Source: Paragorgia papillata
Lineage: Eukaryota > Cnidaria > Anthozoa > Scleralcyonacea > Coralliidae
Assembly (NCBI GenBank): GCA_035771165.1
Contig: JAWNZC010000121.1
Span: 457,501-521,500, forward strand
Length of the DNA stretch: 64,000 bases
Direction of reading: 5' to 3'
Shown piece by piece: positions 1-11,553 of the stretch. The position numbers were made by a program, and so were the translations under genes. Numbering within the stretch: position 1 is the first letter of the stretch; every line of letters begins with the position of its first letter. The notes under the pieces were generated by a model. The model had not been told where the DNA came from. It saw nothing but the letters and a program-made list of their open reading frames with translations, and ran no database searches.

Positions 1-3000
1 GGAGCATTGTATCTGGAGGTGCAGTGAACTCTTTCTATACCGGACACCTCTCTAAGATAGACACCTCTCTAAGACGGACACCTCTTTAAGGCAGACACCT
101 CTCCAAGGCGGACATATCTCTAAGACAGACACCTCTCTAAGGCGGACACCTCTCTAAGACGGACACCTCTCTAAGACGGACACCTCTCTAAGACGGACAC
201 CTCTCTAAGACGGACACCTCTCTAAGATAGACACCTCTCTAAGACGGACACCTCTCTAAGACGGACACCTCTCTAAGACGGACACCTCTCTAAGACGGAC
301 ACCTCTCTAAGACGGACACCTCTCTAAGACGGACACCTCTCTAAGACGGACACCTCTCTAAGATAGACACCTCTCTAAGACGGACACCTCTCTGAGGTGG
401 ACACCTCTCTAAGACGGACACCTCTCTAAGACGGACACCTCTCTAAGACGGACACCTCTCTAAGATAGGCACCTCTCTAAGACGGACACCTCTCTAAGGC
501 GGACACCTCTCTAAGACGGACACCTCTCCAAGGCGGACACCTCTCCAAGGCGGACACCTCTCTAAGACTCTAAGATAGACACCTCTCTAAGGCAGACACC
601 TCTCCAAGGCGGACACCTCTCCAAGGCGGACACCTCTCCAAGGCGGACACCTCTCTAAGACGGACACCTCTCTAAGATAGACACCTCTCTAAGACGGACA
701 CCTCTCTAAGATAGACACCTCTCTAAGGCGGACACCTCTCCAAGGCGGACACATCTCTAAGGCGGACACCTCTCCAAGGCGGACACATCTCTAAGGTGGA
801 CACCTCTCCAAGGCGGACACATCTCTAAGGCGGACACCTCTCCAAGGCGGACACCTCTCTAAGACGGACAGCTCTCTAAGGCGGACACCTCTCCAAGGCG
901 GACACATCTCTAAGGTGGACACCTCTCTAAGGTGGACACCTCTCTAAGGTGGACAGCTCTCTAAGGCGGACACCTCTCTGAGGCGGACACCTCTCTAAGG
1001 CGGACACCTCTCTAAGACGGACACCTCTCTAAGGTGGACACCTCTCTGAGGCGGACACCTCTCTAAGGCGGACACCTCTCTAAGACGGACACCTCTCTAA
1101 GGCGGACACCTCTCTAAGGCGGACACCTCTCTAAGATGGACACCTCTCTAAGGTGGACACCTCTCTAAGGCGGACACATCTCTAAGACGGGCAGCTAATC
1201 TTGGCTGCTCGTGCATTATTTACTATAATAAAACTCTTTCTAAAGCCCTAATCAAACGAGCCCTAATCTCAGCCAGCCGCTCTGAATAATTTCCCGAAAA
1301 TATAATGTACCGTGACAAAGTTAAAACTTGTTTAAAACACTCATGAAACCTTTATTTTGTTAATTTGGGTGTTCGAACGACCACCACAGAAATTCGTGAC
1401 TGCCAACTTGCGATGACTTGTGTTCCCGTTTGATTAGGGCTTAAGGTAGACACCTCTCTAAGGCGGACAGCTAATCTTGGCCGCTCATACATTATCTACT
1501 ATAATAAAACTCTCTCCAAGGCGGACACCTCTCCAAGGCGGACACTTCTCTAAGGCGGACAGCTAATCTTGGCCGCTCATACATTATCTACTATAATAAA
1601 ACTCTCTCCAAGGCGGACGGACACCTCTCCAAGGCGGACATTTCTCTAAGGCGGACACCTCTCCAAGGCCGACACCAAATTTGGTCCTGAGAGTGTCCGC
1701 CTTCTAGAGAGTTCACTGTAATCATAAATGAGATTCTCAAGTTTACAGTTTCTTGACATTGAAAAACGCATTTTCTGACCACGTCCGCTAATATAACTTC
1801 TCCTGCAGTTTATCTCTCGTCGTAAAACCGCCTGTAGACTAGTTGCAATAGTTTACCATCTTTCCGGTTTAAAAATTTTGTAAATGATTATTTAATAAAA
1901 GGAGAAATAATTTTTCATTCGTAGGTCAAATTGGAGAAGTTTACTGGTTTAACACGAATGAGTGGCATGGCGATTGGATTAACGGCTGTGTTAGCTTCTT
2001 TGAGATGTTTTGGAAATCACAGAACAACATTTTGGAGGTAACTAGTGAATATCAGCCTGGTTTCCAGGCCTCTCTTTTTAACGTCGAGCGGCAGACCGAA
2101 ATTGTGAGAGGCCTGGAATAAAATGTTTTACTTGGCCAAATCTGGCCCCAAATTATACAGGCACCAAACGGCCGTTTGGCGGAAAACCAAGGCAGATAAC
2201 ACTCACGTCGGTCTGCACAATTCTTTATAACATCATATAGCAAGGTTGGTCTACTCCCGAAACGTTAAAATAGCATATTTCGATTTGTATAAATGTGTTT
2301 CAACACAATCACTTCCTACGCCGAACACTACTTTATAAAGCCTCGTATGTAACAACCTTTTAACGTAATGTAAAATAAAGAAACCTACTCGTTTGCTGTC
2401 TGCTCTCAAGAAGAAGTCTGTTTAAGTGCCCTCGTTCATAAAGATTAAAGAATCCGAGCTCCAGCAGGATTCATGATAGATATAAAAGATGAACATTTTC
2501 CGCTAGTCCTCTCGCTCGATCCCTATTCTGTGACGTCACCAAAATAACTTCGAGAGAAAAGAGGACTAGGAACTAGTCTGAGTGAATATTGTGATGCTGG
2601 AGCATTAATTGGCTTTAGTGGTGGTGTGGTATGAAGCGAGCTGGTGTGGTGTGGGATGATGTGGTGTGGTGTGGCGTGATGTGGTGTGGTGTGGTGTGGC
2701 GTGATGTGGTGTGGTGTGGTGTGGTGTGGTGTGTGATGTGATGTGGTGTGGTGTGGTGTGATGTGATGTGGTGTGGTGTGGTGTGGTGTGGCGTGATGTG
2801 ATGTGATGTGGTGTGGTGTGGTGTGATGTGGTGTGGTGTGGTGTGATGTGGTGTGGTGTGGCGTGACGTGCGGTATAGTGTGGTGTGGTGTGAGGTGGTG
2901 TGAAGCGAGCTGGTATAGTATCGTATGGGGTGATGTGGTGTGGTGTGGTTTTGAATGTTATGATGTGTTGTGGTGTGGGGTGGCTGTGTACTGTAAGTGA

Positions 3001-3843
3001 CAAAACTAATGCAAAATGATAAGTAATGCGACGTTACATTTTGTTTTTTAGAGAAAGTGCTGCTGGTGTGAATCGTGTCAGTTATTTCCTCGCTGTTAAC
3101 TTCTCTCAGCTACCAGTGATTATTATAATGCCTTTGGTTTACCTTAGTCTCCTCTACACTCTAACCTCGCCAAGATGTAAGATTATATTTAAATACGTTT
3201 AGACAGAATAGAATAAAGATAATAAACTAATAAACGCATTTATCTATAGCTTTTAAAAAGCAAGATAAGTTTTACAATTTAAGGAAGTCACGGTTAACTG
3301 ACTATTATATTTGCTATCTGAAGCTAGTTTAATGACTTCCAAAACGCCCCAGTATTGCTAAAATGATTGTAGTGTCCGTATTGAAGTCAATCTCAAGCAA
3401 CAGTTCTCATTTTTTGGCCGTTGACGTCGTCCTGAAGACGTGAAAATGCTCTAAGTGGCGTTGTATAAAGAACGAGGATTACTCTGGGGGACTGAAAATT
3501 CTTCATTCTCTTTGTTTTGCAAAAAGAATTATTTTGCTTAAAGCACGTCGTCGTTGAGGTTGACGTCGTAGATCTTGAAGTCCCCAATATTCCACAACAA
3601 CAACGGGAGTTAAAGGGTTAAACTGTGCATACTGTTTCTAATTGACTGCTTCAAGAATTGTCTCTGAATTTGAAGTTCCTTTTCTTTTGTTTCAGCTTAC
3701 TTTAACTCTAACTACACAGTAGTCTTTGCCGCTCAACTTTGTTGTTCTGGAATGGGATACGCCATTTCTACAATTTTTAATCCGAAAAGTTCTCAAATGG
3801 CGTCTGTCGTTATAATTCTTATCATGGCCATGTTATCAGGTAC

Positions 3844-3901
<58 letters not shown>

Positions 3902-3902
3902 T

Positions 3903-3937
<35 letters not shown>

Positions 3938-5161
3938 TTGTTTGTTTGTCTGTCTGTCTCTCTGTCTGTCTGTCTGTTTGTTTGTTTGTTTGTTTGTTTG
4001 TTTGTTTGTTTGTTTGTTTGTTTGTCTGTCTGTCTGTCTGTCTGTTTGTTTGTCTGTCTCTCTGTTTGTCTGTCTGTCTGTCTGTCTGTTTGTTTGTTTG
4101 TTTGTTTGTTTGTTTGTTTGTTTTTGTTTGTCTGTCTGTCTGTTGTATGTTTGTTTGTCTGTTTGTCTGTTTGTCTGTCTGTCTGTCTGTCTATCCGTCT
4201 GTCTGTCTGTCTGTCTGTCTGTTTGTTTGTTTGTTTGTTTGTCTGTCTGTATGTCTGTTTGTTTGCATTTGTTTGTTTGTTTGTTTGTTTGTTTGTTTGT
4301 CTGTCTCTCTGTCTGTCTGTCTGTCTGTTTGTTTGTTTGTTTGTCTGTCTGTCTGTTTGTTTGTCTGTCTCTCTGTTTGTCTGTCTGTCTGTTTGTTTGT
4401 TTGTTTGTTTGTTTGTTTGTTTGTTTTTGTTTGTCTGTCTGTCTGTTGTATGTTTGTTTGTCTGTTTGTCTGTCTGTCTATGCGTCTGTCTGTCTGTCTG
4501 TTTGTTTGTTTGTCTGTATGTCTGTTTGTTTGTTTGTTTGTTTGTTTGTTTGTTTGTTTGTTTGTTTGTCTGTATGTCTGTTTGTTTGCATTTCTTTGTT
4601 TGTTTGTTTGTTTGTTTGTTTGTCTGTCTGTCTGTCTGCCTGTTTGTTTGTTTGCATTTTTTTGTTTGCGTTTGTCTGTTTACATGTATTTCATGTCGTC
4701 ATGGCGGGACCTTGCAAATTTCGGGCGGCTTCCTAATTTGCGTAATGCATGTGGGATTCTGAAGACATAGCGCACGCGCAGTAAGTACGAATCTCGTGTG
4801 TGTGCAAACGCGCCAATAGCACCCAGCGCCTTGTTTCTTTTCAGTTTTTGTTTTCTAATGGCAATCTATGGCACTTTTAGGTTTTTCGCCGTCGCTATGT
4901 AAGCTTGATGATCTGAATTTCTTTGGCCCAGTTTGTTACAGTCTTTCATACAATCGTTGGTATGTTGAGGCGTTGTTTGAGAAAGAAGCTTTACGATACC
5001 CGGATGTTGATCGCCCCATTCGCGACGCCATTGCTTTTCCAGATCACTACACTTTAGATAATTATTCTTTTTGTGTCGGAATAATTATATTAATGGCTGT
5101 GGTTTATCGAATCATCGCCTTGGTTTTCCTTCTTTTTACTAACCGAGGAAAACAGAAGTAA
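1..5161 (+). CDS. ABCG24/28-like transporter, copy A, 3' part only
   Basis: This is the C-terminal half of an ABC transporter of the G (WHITE) family; the 5' exons lie left of the window. Coding exons by GT-AG splice sites and matching phases are 1-18, 1925-2037, 3052-3176, 3696-3839 and 4881-5161 (stop TAA 5159-5161). They encode the membrane domain: a segment with [17 protein letters not shown], the ABCG-type [11 protein letters not shown] loop, a hydrophobic pair around [17 protein letters not shown], a segment at [13 protein letters not shown], the segment [13 protein letters not shown], the family-typical [11 protein letters not shown] motif, and a last helix before a short tail ending GKQK. 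No lesion is seen. The introns hold a 17-bp minisatellite, a TGGTG array and a TCTG/TTTG array. Family members export lipophilic or conjugated substrates as dimers; the substrate here cannot be told from sequence. Confidence 0.9.
40..1192. repeat. 17-bp minisatellite, copy A intron 14
   Basis: About 65 tandem units of GGACACCTCTCTAAGRC with variants (A/G in the spacer, CTCCAAGG and CTCTGAGG forms). A few stray units recur at 1445-1470 and 1515-1670. Confidence 0.95.
1243..1442. mobile_element. Foldback MITE in copy A intron 14 (left arm shortened)
   Basis: Ends AAGCCCTAATCAAACG and CGTTTGATTAGGGCTT. The other two copies have arms of about 48 bp; here most of the left arm is deleted. Confidence 0.6.
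2640..2947. repeat. TGGTG pentanucleotide array, copy A intron 15
   Basis: Imperfect GTGTGGTGTGATGTG repeats. Long open frames across it (His/Thr/Pro-rich in reverse) are by-products of the repeat. Confidence 0.9.
3380..3620. mobile_element. Degraded MITE copy, copy A intron 16
   Basis: Contains TTGACGTCGTC, GTGGCGTTGTATAAAGAACGAGG and AGCACGTCGTCG, matching the interior of the better preserved foldback element at 22604-22969. The terminal repeats are not clear. Confidence 0.4.
3841..4686. repeat. TCTG/TTTG tetranucleotide array, copy A intron 17
   Basis: About 845 bp of mixed TCTG and TTTG units directly behind the splice donor. It is twice the length of the same array in copies B (about 415 bp) and C (about 410 bp). 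Confidence 0.95.
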
Positions 5162-5515
5162 ATGCATCATTTTTCTCGCGTAAGATGATGAACATTAATA
5201 TTCAATATTCACGTGGAGTCCTTAGAAGTAGTTTTCTGTAACAATATGCGTTGTGATTTATGATATATGGATATAGTGTTTTAGGTGAGTCATTTATATG
5301 TAATTATTAATGCCATATTCTTTTTTGGTTAAAAACGAGTAGCTATCATTGCTCCATGATTTTAAGTTGTTGTCTTTTTTAATAATATAACAAATTAAGA
5401 ATAGAACTATTGTTTGCGTCGCTGGTGGATAAGATAAGTAGATTTTACTGTATTTAGTGATTCAATTATTCATGTATTTTATATCACATGTTGTAAGTGA
5501 ATTACGAAAATGAAT

Positions 5516-5521
5516 AATAAA
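5516..5521 (+). terminator. Candidate poly(A) signal, ABCG copy A
   Basis: AATAAA about 355 bp after the stop, just before the pentamer microsatellite. Confidence 0.35.
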
Positions 5522-5611
5522 AGAGAAAAATAGAAGCGTCGTCAGTTTACTTGTGTTTGACTTTTTATTTTCTCTTACGTTGTGTTCAGATTGTGTCTGG
5601 TGGTTGTAGTA

Positions 5612-5800
5612 TACACTGTACTGTACTGTACTGTACTGTACTGTACTGTACTGTACTGTACTGTACTGCATATTGCACTGCACTGCACCGCACCGCACCG
5701 CACCGCACCGTACCGCACCGCACCGCACTGCACCGCACTGTACTGTACTGCACTGCACTGCACTGCACTGTACTTCGCTGTACTGCACTGTCTTGTCCTG
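5612..5800. repeat. Pentamer array (CTGTA/CTGCA/CCGCA), 3' flank of copy A
   Basis: Blocks of ACTGT, ACTGC and ACCGC pentamers in order, downstream of the candidate poly(A) signal. Confidence 0.95.
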
Positions 5801-5869
5801 TCCGGTACTGGTACTGTACACAAAGTTCTTTGAAAATCTGCGCAATATGTTTTGAGATTTTATTTGCTA

Positions 5870-5916
5870 GCAAACAAACAAACAAACAAACAAACAAACA
5901 AACAAACAAACAAACC
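5870..5916. repeat. CAAA array, 3' flank of copy A
   Basis: About 11 CAAA units; 16 units in the B flank and 6 in the C flank. Confidence 0.9.
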
Positions 5917-6263
5917 ACAGGCAGAAATTAAAACAATTTTTCGATGGCGGTAATAAACTGAAATTAAATCCATTAGTCGCTAATAATTAATCAGGATTGA
6001 ATCAAATTTATTAGAATCTCTATCATTACTGTAAATATAAGTACAAATATAAATATTACTAGTATTTCTTAAGCTTACAGCAAACTACATTTCATTCTCT
6101 ATTTGGTGAATAGCGCATACACAAGCAAACCATGAAGGACGATCGTTTCAAATGTGGATGGTTCAAGTTCAAACGGAACGAATTGTTCACGGTAATTCAA
6201 ATTTAGTTTAGCACAGAAAAACCTCAAAACGATAAATCACCAAACATTATACTTTGAAATTGT

Positions 6264-6880
6264 TAAGACAAGAAAATATTGGCTAAAGCCAAATTAAAAG
6301 GTAGGAAACTGCGGAGTCTTTTTGTGTGTTTTTTTTAAACAAAATACTGACGGTATGGGCGAAAGCCATTCCTTTATCAAGGTATTACTTACTCTGTCAG
6401 CAGAACCTTCTTTTCCTTATTTCTTCGCTGAGAGTGAGGAAGAAAAGAAGGCTTTGCTGTATTCGTGCTTGGCTTCGTCCAAGATTTAGGACGAAGTAAC
6501 CCGTTTAAGACCCGTTTATAACCGGTTCTTGTTTTGTTTTCCGCTCTGATTTGGACTATAGGTTTGAGATTATAACCAAGCAACTGGCATGCATGCATGC
6601 GCAATGGAACCATGCAGTCACGAATACAGCAAAGCCTTTTTTTTCGTCCTCTCTCTCTCTCAGCGAAGAGATAAGCCGGAAAAGAAGGCTCTATTCGCAG
6701 GGTAGGTATTTCGTTCTACAAAACCTCAGCAGTCTACCATGCCAACTTCTTGCTTAACTAGAAATCAGACTGAATTATATCATAGTAAACCAATTAACTT
6801 AGCTTGACACCAGAAATAGAGCAGGGGTACTAAGAAAAGTGCGTGTCCGGTTCAGTAGAGCTTTTACTCATAATAATAAT

Positions 6881-6884
<4 letters not shown>
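6264..6884. mobile_element. Element E with internal palindrome, after copy A
   Basis: Starts TAAGACAAGAAAATATTGGC. It contains inverted stretches at about 6383-6480 and 6617-6700 (TTCTTCGCTGAGAG / CTCTCAGCGAAGA and GCTGTATTCGTG / CACGAATACAGC). The same element recurs at 28974 and, outside the tandem units, at 62440. It ends near a simple AT-rich tract. Confidence 0.65.

Positions 6885-6917
<33 letters not shown>
6884..6917. repeat. AT microsatellite
   Basis: Short AT array where the 5' part of the MADF gene should be. The second unit has about 105 bp here. Confidence 0.9.
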
Positions 6918-6922
<5 letters not shown>

Positions 6923-8733
6923 GGATTTACACGATAGTTCCATCCAAGAAATAGCTGAGAAACTGGGGAAAACAGGTAGGTTTGATAGAACCTAATTTTA
7001 AACCTTGTGGTAGTGTATACGAGTGTTTAATGTGAATACACATGCAGGACAACATAGATTGCTATGTGGTTATTTACACAAATACTTCATCCTTGTTCCT
7101 AGCTGAGTACTGTGAAAGCAAAGTTGAAGGCCTTGAGAAACAGTTATGTTAAAGCTAAAAAACCACCTGCCAGTGGAAGTGCAAGAAAAAAACCAACAAA
7201 AAGAACTGCATGGCTGTTGGAAAAGTTGCAGTTTTTGGCCCCTCATGTTGCTACCAGGACTTCTGTTTCAAATCTAGTTTCAGTAAGTATGCATTAAAAT
7301 ATAATTTTATTCAGAACGATATATAGATGAGAACTATTTAATGTGAATATTTCACAGTTTGTTTATGAAGTGGACAGTTAAATGACCATATTGTCTTGCC
7401 ATGGAACAGATCCACAGTCATTAAAATAGTTTGCCAAAAGATCCCTCTGTAATTTAGCATTTCTGCTTGCATTATGGCTGGGGGTAGGTTGCAAGCTAGT
7501 CAAAGCTGCATCACTTCTCCATGATCCTCTTGATACAGAATGGTCGCTGTTCTCCAAATCTGCTGCTGCTGCATAACCAGCCTTGTTCTTCTCCACCATG
7601 AAATTGTGCAGGCAACAAGCAGCTAAAATTACATTTGTCACCTTGTCAGGAGAAAGTTTAATTTTGGTTAAAAAAACTCTCCATCTGTGTGCCAAAATAC
7701 CAAACGCATTTTCAACTACTCTACGGGCGCGTGACAATCTGTAATTATAAATTCGTTTTTCTTTTACTAAATTACGATGCGGGGAAGGTTTCATGATTCG
7801 CATTGACAAGGGAAATGCATCATCTCCAACAACGTGATACTCAATTTTACTTCATATCCCAGATATTGTGCTTGATGATGGGAGGTCTAATGAATTGGAT
7901 GTTAATGCTTGCTTCAATGTTGAATCAGCAAACACTCCAGCATCCCCAGCTCGTCCAGCTGCCCCAACATCAACATAAATGAATTTGTAGTTTGCATCAA
8001 CCAATGCCAACAAAAGGACACTGAAGTAGTGCTTGTAATTGAAGAACTCAGAGCCAGTGTCACCTGGTTGTTGAATAGCAATATGTTTTCCATCTATTGC
8101 TCCGATACAACATGGGTAGTTCCACTTGCTTTCAAATTGTGAACCAATATGTAGCCATTCTTCCTTCTTGGTTGGACTCTAAATATAACAAATAAAATGT
8201 TTTCATTCATAGGAATCTTCCCCTTCTTCTGGAACTCCCACATCCGAAATCAGTTTGAACGAGGTGGCATGTGAACTTGATAATGATGATGATAATGATG
8301 ATGAAGATGATGTTAATTTGAATGATCCAGCCAGCCCTGCAAACAGCGCAATTGATGGGGCTGAAGGAAGGGGCACATCAAGATCGACTAACGAGCCACT
8401 AAAAAAAAGACCGAGTATATCCAGGAAAAGACGAAGAATTTAATTTAATCAAGGGCCTATCTCAATCAATTACAGAGAAACACAAGAGCCCAAAATCAGT
8501 GCAAATTACATTGCCAATGCATTATCAGAGTTGGATAGTCGGACATGCCATCAAAACAAAATTAACAACATAATTTTTGAGGCACAAGCTGGCCTATTGG
8601 TGCCTGTACAAGCTGTCCAACAAATGCAACAACCTATGATGCCGCCACACAACATCATTTTGTTCCAATTCCACCGCAGCATCCAGTCATGACAACTCGT
8701 ATGCGAACCTTAAGCCCTCAGTCTTCAATATAA
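6917..8733 (+). pseudogene. MADF/Myb-like accessory gene of the Harbinger element, copy 1
   Basis: PIF/Harbinger transposons encode a second DNA-binding protein of Myb/SANT or MADF type beside the transposase. The fragments here are an exon ending at 6975 ([17 protein letters not shown]), 7103-7282 (LRNSYVKAKKPPASGSARKK, a MADF-like core) and 8213-8443 (acidic Asp/Asn-rich and basic SRKRRR segments), with further coding-like sequence to about 8733. The 5' part of the MADF domain is missing, replaced by an AT repeat. One extra base (GAGTACTGTG here, GAGTATGTG in the second copy) shifts the frame at the start of the middle exon. A stop after SRKRRRI and small deletions near 8660 add to the decay. 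Confidence 0.7.
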
Positions 8734-9817
8734 TTCGCATAAGGCCTATTTCAGGCATCTCTGATTTTCTCAAATATATAGAAAACTAGAAAACTGGGAG
8801 AATTGTCTGTAGTGATTCACTATTTAGCTTCGCAAAATCTATTTTAAATATCTTTTAATATCGAATATCCGCCTGTTTTCTGTCAACTATTGACATGTAA
8901 CATATACCGCTAGTTGATATACGATACACATTTCACAAGCACACCTTCCGATTCCCAACCCCGAGCTGTGTCGAGTCTTACGATCTCAGAGTTTACAGTG
9001 GAAAATCTTATGTCTTCATCTTCGACTTGGTACTCTTTCAACCAATTAACTAGACCACATTATGCTGAGCCCAACTCATGTTTTCGAGATGAATCAGCTA
9101 GGCTAAATACCACTAGTGGGTGGTAATAATACACTAACTATTTATTAACTAAGACTAAATAAGATGTAACGAACTTTGTATTGAGAAAAAAAATGATTTG
9201 ATAGAGGACTATTTAATACATAATGGCTTATGCTGTGTGTAAAAACGTTTGGAAATAAAAACCTTCAAATAGTTGTCCTTCATTTCTGAATGCAATGCTT
9301 GACAAGTTTCCTCCACAATTCCAGATATGGTCCTTTCACTAATACGATATTGGAAGGAAAGACTTCTGAAGGTCTCTCCTAAGTTACAAAAATTAAACAA
9401 TCATATGAATTTAAAACAAACATAAAATGAATATATAGATACGTATAACTTCATTATACCTGTTGCCAAAAAACGTAGTGTCACCGATAGTCTTTCGATC
9501 GGTTTCAAACACAATCGCATCCTCGTGCCTTTCTTCTCGATCAGTGATGAAACTAATTTCAAAACTACGTCGAATGAATCTTTATCCAGCCTGTGAAACT
9601 GCCTAAACTGTTCAGGATCTTCAACAGTCAGTTCGCGAACAATATTCGCGCAAGCTCCTTGTGTTTGGCGTCGTGATATCCACCGTTTCGTCCATACTTT
9701 TCGGTGCGAAGCTCTTAAACGTCTTCGTCTGCGTCGCATTAACAGAAGAAGAAGCAATATTTCTTCTTCGTCTGATGAGGATGAGTCAAACTCTTCTTCG
9801 CAAACAACGGCGGTCAT
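7378..9817 (-). pseudogene. PIF/Harbinger transposase (HARBI1-like), copy between A and B
   Basis: This is a DDE transposase of the PIF/Harbinger superfamily in three minus-strand exons with phase-compatible GT-AG junctions: 9817-9460, 9378-9263 and 8178-7378. The N-terminal part has an acidic/Arg-rich start and an EQFRQFHRLDKDSF segment. Exon 2 carries the helix-turn-helix-like YRISERTISGIVEE. Exon 3 carries the first Asp (CIGAIDGKHI), the second Asp (GRAGDAGVF) and the Glu helix VVENAFGILAHRWRVF. An in-frame TGA at 7852-7854, between the second Asp and the Glu region, breaks the frame while the downstream part (VVGDDAFPL) continues in the same frame. All three catalytic residues survive, but the gene as written cannot make a full protein. 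It lies opposite the MADF-type accessory gene, the usual Harbinger two-gene layout. Confidence 0.85.
8734..9062. mobile_element. 330-bp insertion in the accessory gene, unit 1 only
   Basis: Unit 2 reads straight through (CTTCAATATATGCTGAGCC at 31510-31530) where unit 1 carries about 330 bp of unrelated AT-rich sequence. No terminal repeats or coding capacity are recognised. It inserted after the tandem duplication or was lost from unit 2. Confidence 0.55.
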
Positions 9818-10262
9818 GTTTCACGAATTGATTTGAAAATATGAGTCAACACGCATGCGTATTTGCCTCCTATTGTAAGCTGATAGCTTTGCACGCGCGC
9901 ACACTTGGAGGAAATGTTCACTCGTGCACAAAATTATTCAACATGTTGAATATACGGCGCCGATGGCACGCGTGAACAATAGCGCTCAAAACGCCACCGC
10001 ACACTGGGGGAACTTGCTTACGCCAACAGTCACGAGTGAAACTTTGCTACGCTGATAGCTCTAGTGTGCGGCGGGCTTTATAACGTCCGCTTTGCCCAGT
10101 CTAGCGGAGCGGCTTTGAAAGTTGGAAATATTTCACAAGGTAGAACCTGAAACAATGCACGCTCCGGGGACGTAATGAAAACAGCCTTTATAATTAGAGA
10201 GGCGAGCCACCCGCTGGCATCAGGCTATAGCTCGCACTGAGACCTACGCACCTGTAACGTAC
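9818..10262. other. Right flank of the Harbinger element, no gene seen
   Basis: GC-richer stretch upstream of the transposase start, with two related inverted motifs (CCGCACACTGGGGG near 10000 and TAGTGTGCGGCGGG near 10065) that may be the terminal region of the transposon. The left partner is not visible. Same sequence at 32287-32735. Confidence 0.4.
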
Positions 10263-10775
10263 GGAGCTACTCAATCAACAGACTTCACGACTTTCAGTCA
10301 GACAGAACCTCTCTTTATTTTAACAGTCTCGTTACTTTTATACCCTAGGCCCAAATACAACTACTATATACGTGACCAATGTAAACGGGAAGGGTGTTAC
10401 AGGAAAGGAAGCGTTTACCGCAATTTGCTATATCATGCTTTTACGTGCTAATTCTGCTAATTGTAAATTTACATTCGTCACACCATCCTCCTCCTTAAAT
10501 GTTCTCGTCCCGAGGACATTGATGAATATCTTATATTCTAAACATAACTATGATACAACATGCTGAGAGGAACTACATATCAAATTGCTTACGTACATCG
10601 AAGTGTGATGTGTCAGATAAGAGTCTATTGCTCAATAATCTAATTAAGGCTATATACTGTACAGAATTACAGGTCACTACACTACCCCCTCGTTAAGATT
10701 TTCGCCCTCGAAAATAAATCAAAACTACAAGCTGCTTAATTACAAGAACAGTTACTTACGTACCTAGTTTACTTA
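10263..10775 (-). mobile_element. LTR-like segment, inverted copy (unit 1)
   Basis: This segment is the reverse complement of 11554-12075, with small indels. Read on the minus strand it holds the TATA-type sequence and TCTGTCTGACTGAAAG near one end. A 35-bp stretch present in unit 2 (around 32825-32860) is missing here. With the downstream partner it forms an inverted repeat of about 500 bp around the gypsy fragment. Confidence 0.6.
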
Positions 10776-11093
10776 TCTATTTTTCATTTTTTTTATGCAT
10801 AAGCTACGTAATCCTACTCCCTAGAACCATCAGGAAAACAATGAAATGAAACTATACTATGATTCTATTGATAAACTTGGTATAACTGGTCAAATGTTCA
10901 AATATTCTATTTTAACAAATAAAGTGTATTTCCTGTATCCTAAATATATATGTAAATAAGCGGAATAGAATTAAAATTTGCTCAATATTGATCTTGGTTG
11001 CTTCTAAAGCACTACTGTACTGACACTGATACAAGTATTCAATCAGGGGCATTGTTAACATTTTAACATTGGTCCAACATTTTTGCAGTCAAC

Positions 11094-11116
11094 CACCCCC
11101 CCCCCCCCCCCCCCTC
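11094..11116. repeat. Poly-C tract
   Basis: A run of about 20 C followed by CTCCCCTCCCC; its partner in unit 2 is at 33599-33623. Length differs between units. Confidence 0.9.
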
Positions 11117-11184
11117 CCCTCCCCTGCCAAGAAAACATCAACTTTAGCGAGGGCATCAGAAAAGTTAATTAAGGTAGACAATGA

Positions 11185-11382
11185 TGTGAATGGGTAATCG
11201 AACTAAAAGACAGGGTGGGACCTTATAGGATTTCAAAACGGTTAGGGGTTAACTACAAAGTTGTACCGAGGGGTGGCAAAGAGATGGTCGTTCACCACGA
11301 TCAGCTCAAGTTAAGTTATATCCCATTTCAACCAGGCGAAATTGTTTGCCCGGCTCGAGAAATAGGAGTTTCAGGTGGTTGA
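11185..11382 (+). pseudogene. Ty3/gypsy pol fragment with GPY/F module, copy 1
   Basis: An open stretch encodes VGPYRISKRLGVNYKVV and then VVHHDQLKL, the order and spacing of the GPY/F module at the C-terminus of Ty3/gypsy integrases. The frame ends at TGA 11380-11382. No protease, reverse transcriptase or RNase H is visible nearby, so only the 3' end of the element remains. A purine-rich tract (11545-11552) and an LTR-like segment follow, as expected downstream of pol. Confidence 0.7.
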
Positions 11383-11553
11383 TGTTGCACCTCAACAAGT
11401 GGAGATCCCACGGGCAAGGCCTGTCAGACTTAGACAAAACATACGACCCCCAGATCGTTATGGTTATTAGTTTTAAGTTTATAGTGTACATAGTTATGTT
11501 TAGAGTATAAGATATTCATCAATGTCCTCGGTACGAGAACATTTAAGGGGGAG

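Larger units (their letters stand above)
22..1718. mobile_element. Pogo-like TIR element in copy A intron 14
   Basis: The left end CAGTGAACTCTTTCTATA starts three bases after the exon donor. The right end (1701-1718) is its inverted match, CTAGAGAGTTCACTG. CAGT-start ends followed by a CGGACACCTCTCTAAG-type subterminal region resemble pogo-like MITEs. No coding capacity is seen. The inside is filled by the 17-bp minisatellite and a second nested MITE. Confidence 0.5.

Noticed and set aside
40..1192. CRISPR-like array
   Set aside because: Units are strictly tandem at 17 bp without spacers; the genome is eukaryotic.
3752..4770. Long Cys/Leu/Val/Ser-rich open frames
   Set aside because: They are translations of the TCTG/TTTG microsatellite, open in several frames at once; the real exon stops at the donor at 3840.
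5462..5931. Cys/Thr/Tyr-rich small proteins near the ABCG 3' ends
   Set aside because: Pentamer repeat translated in all frames.
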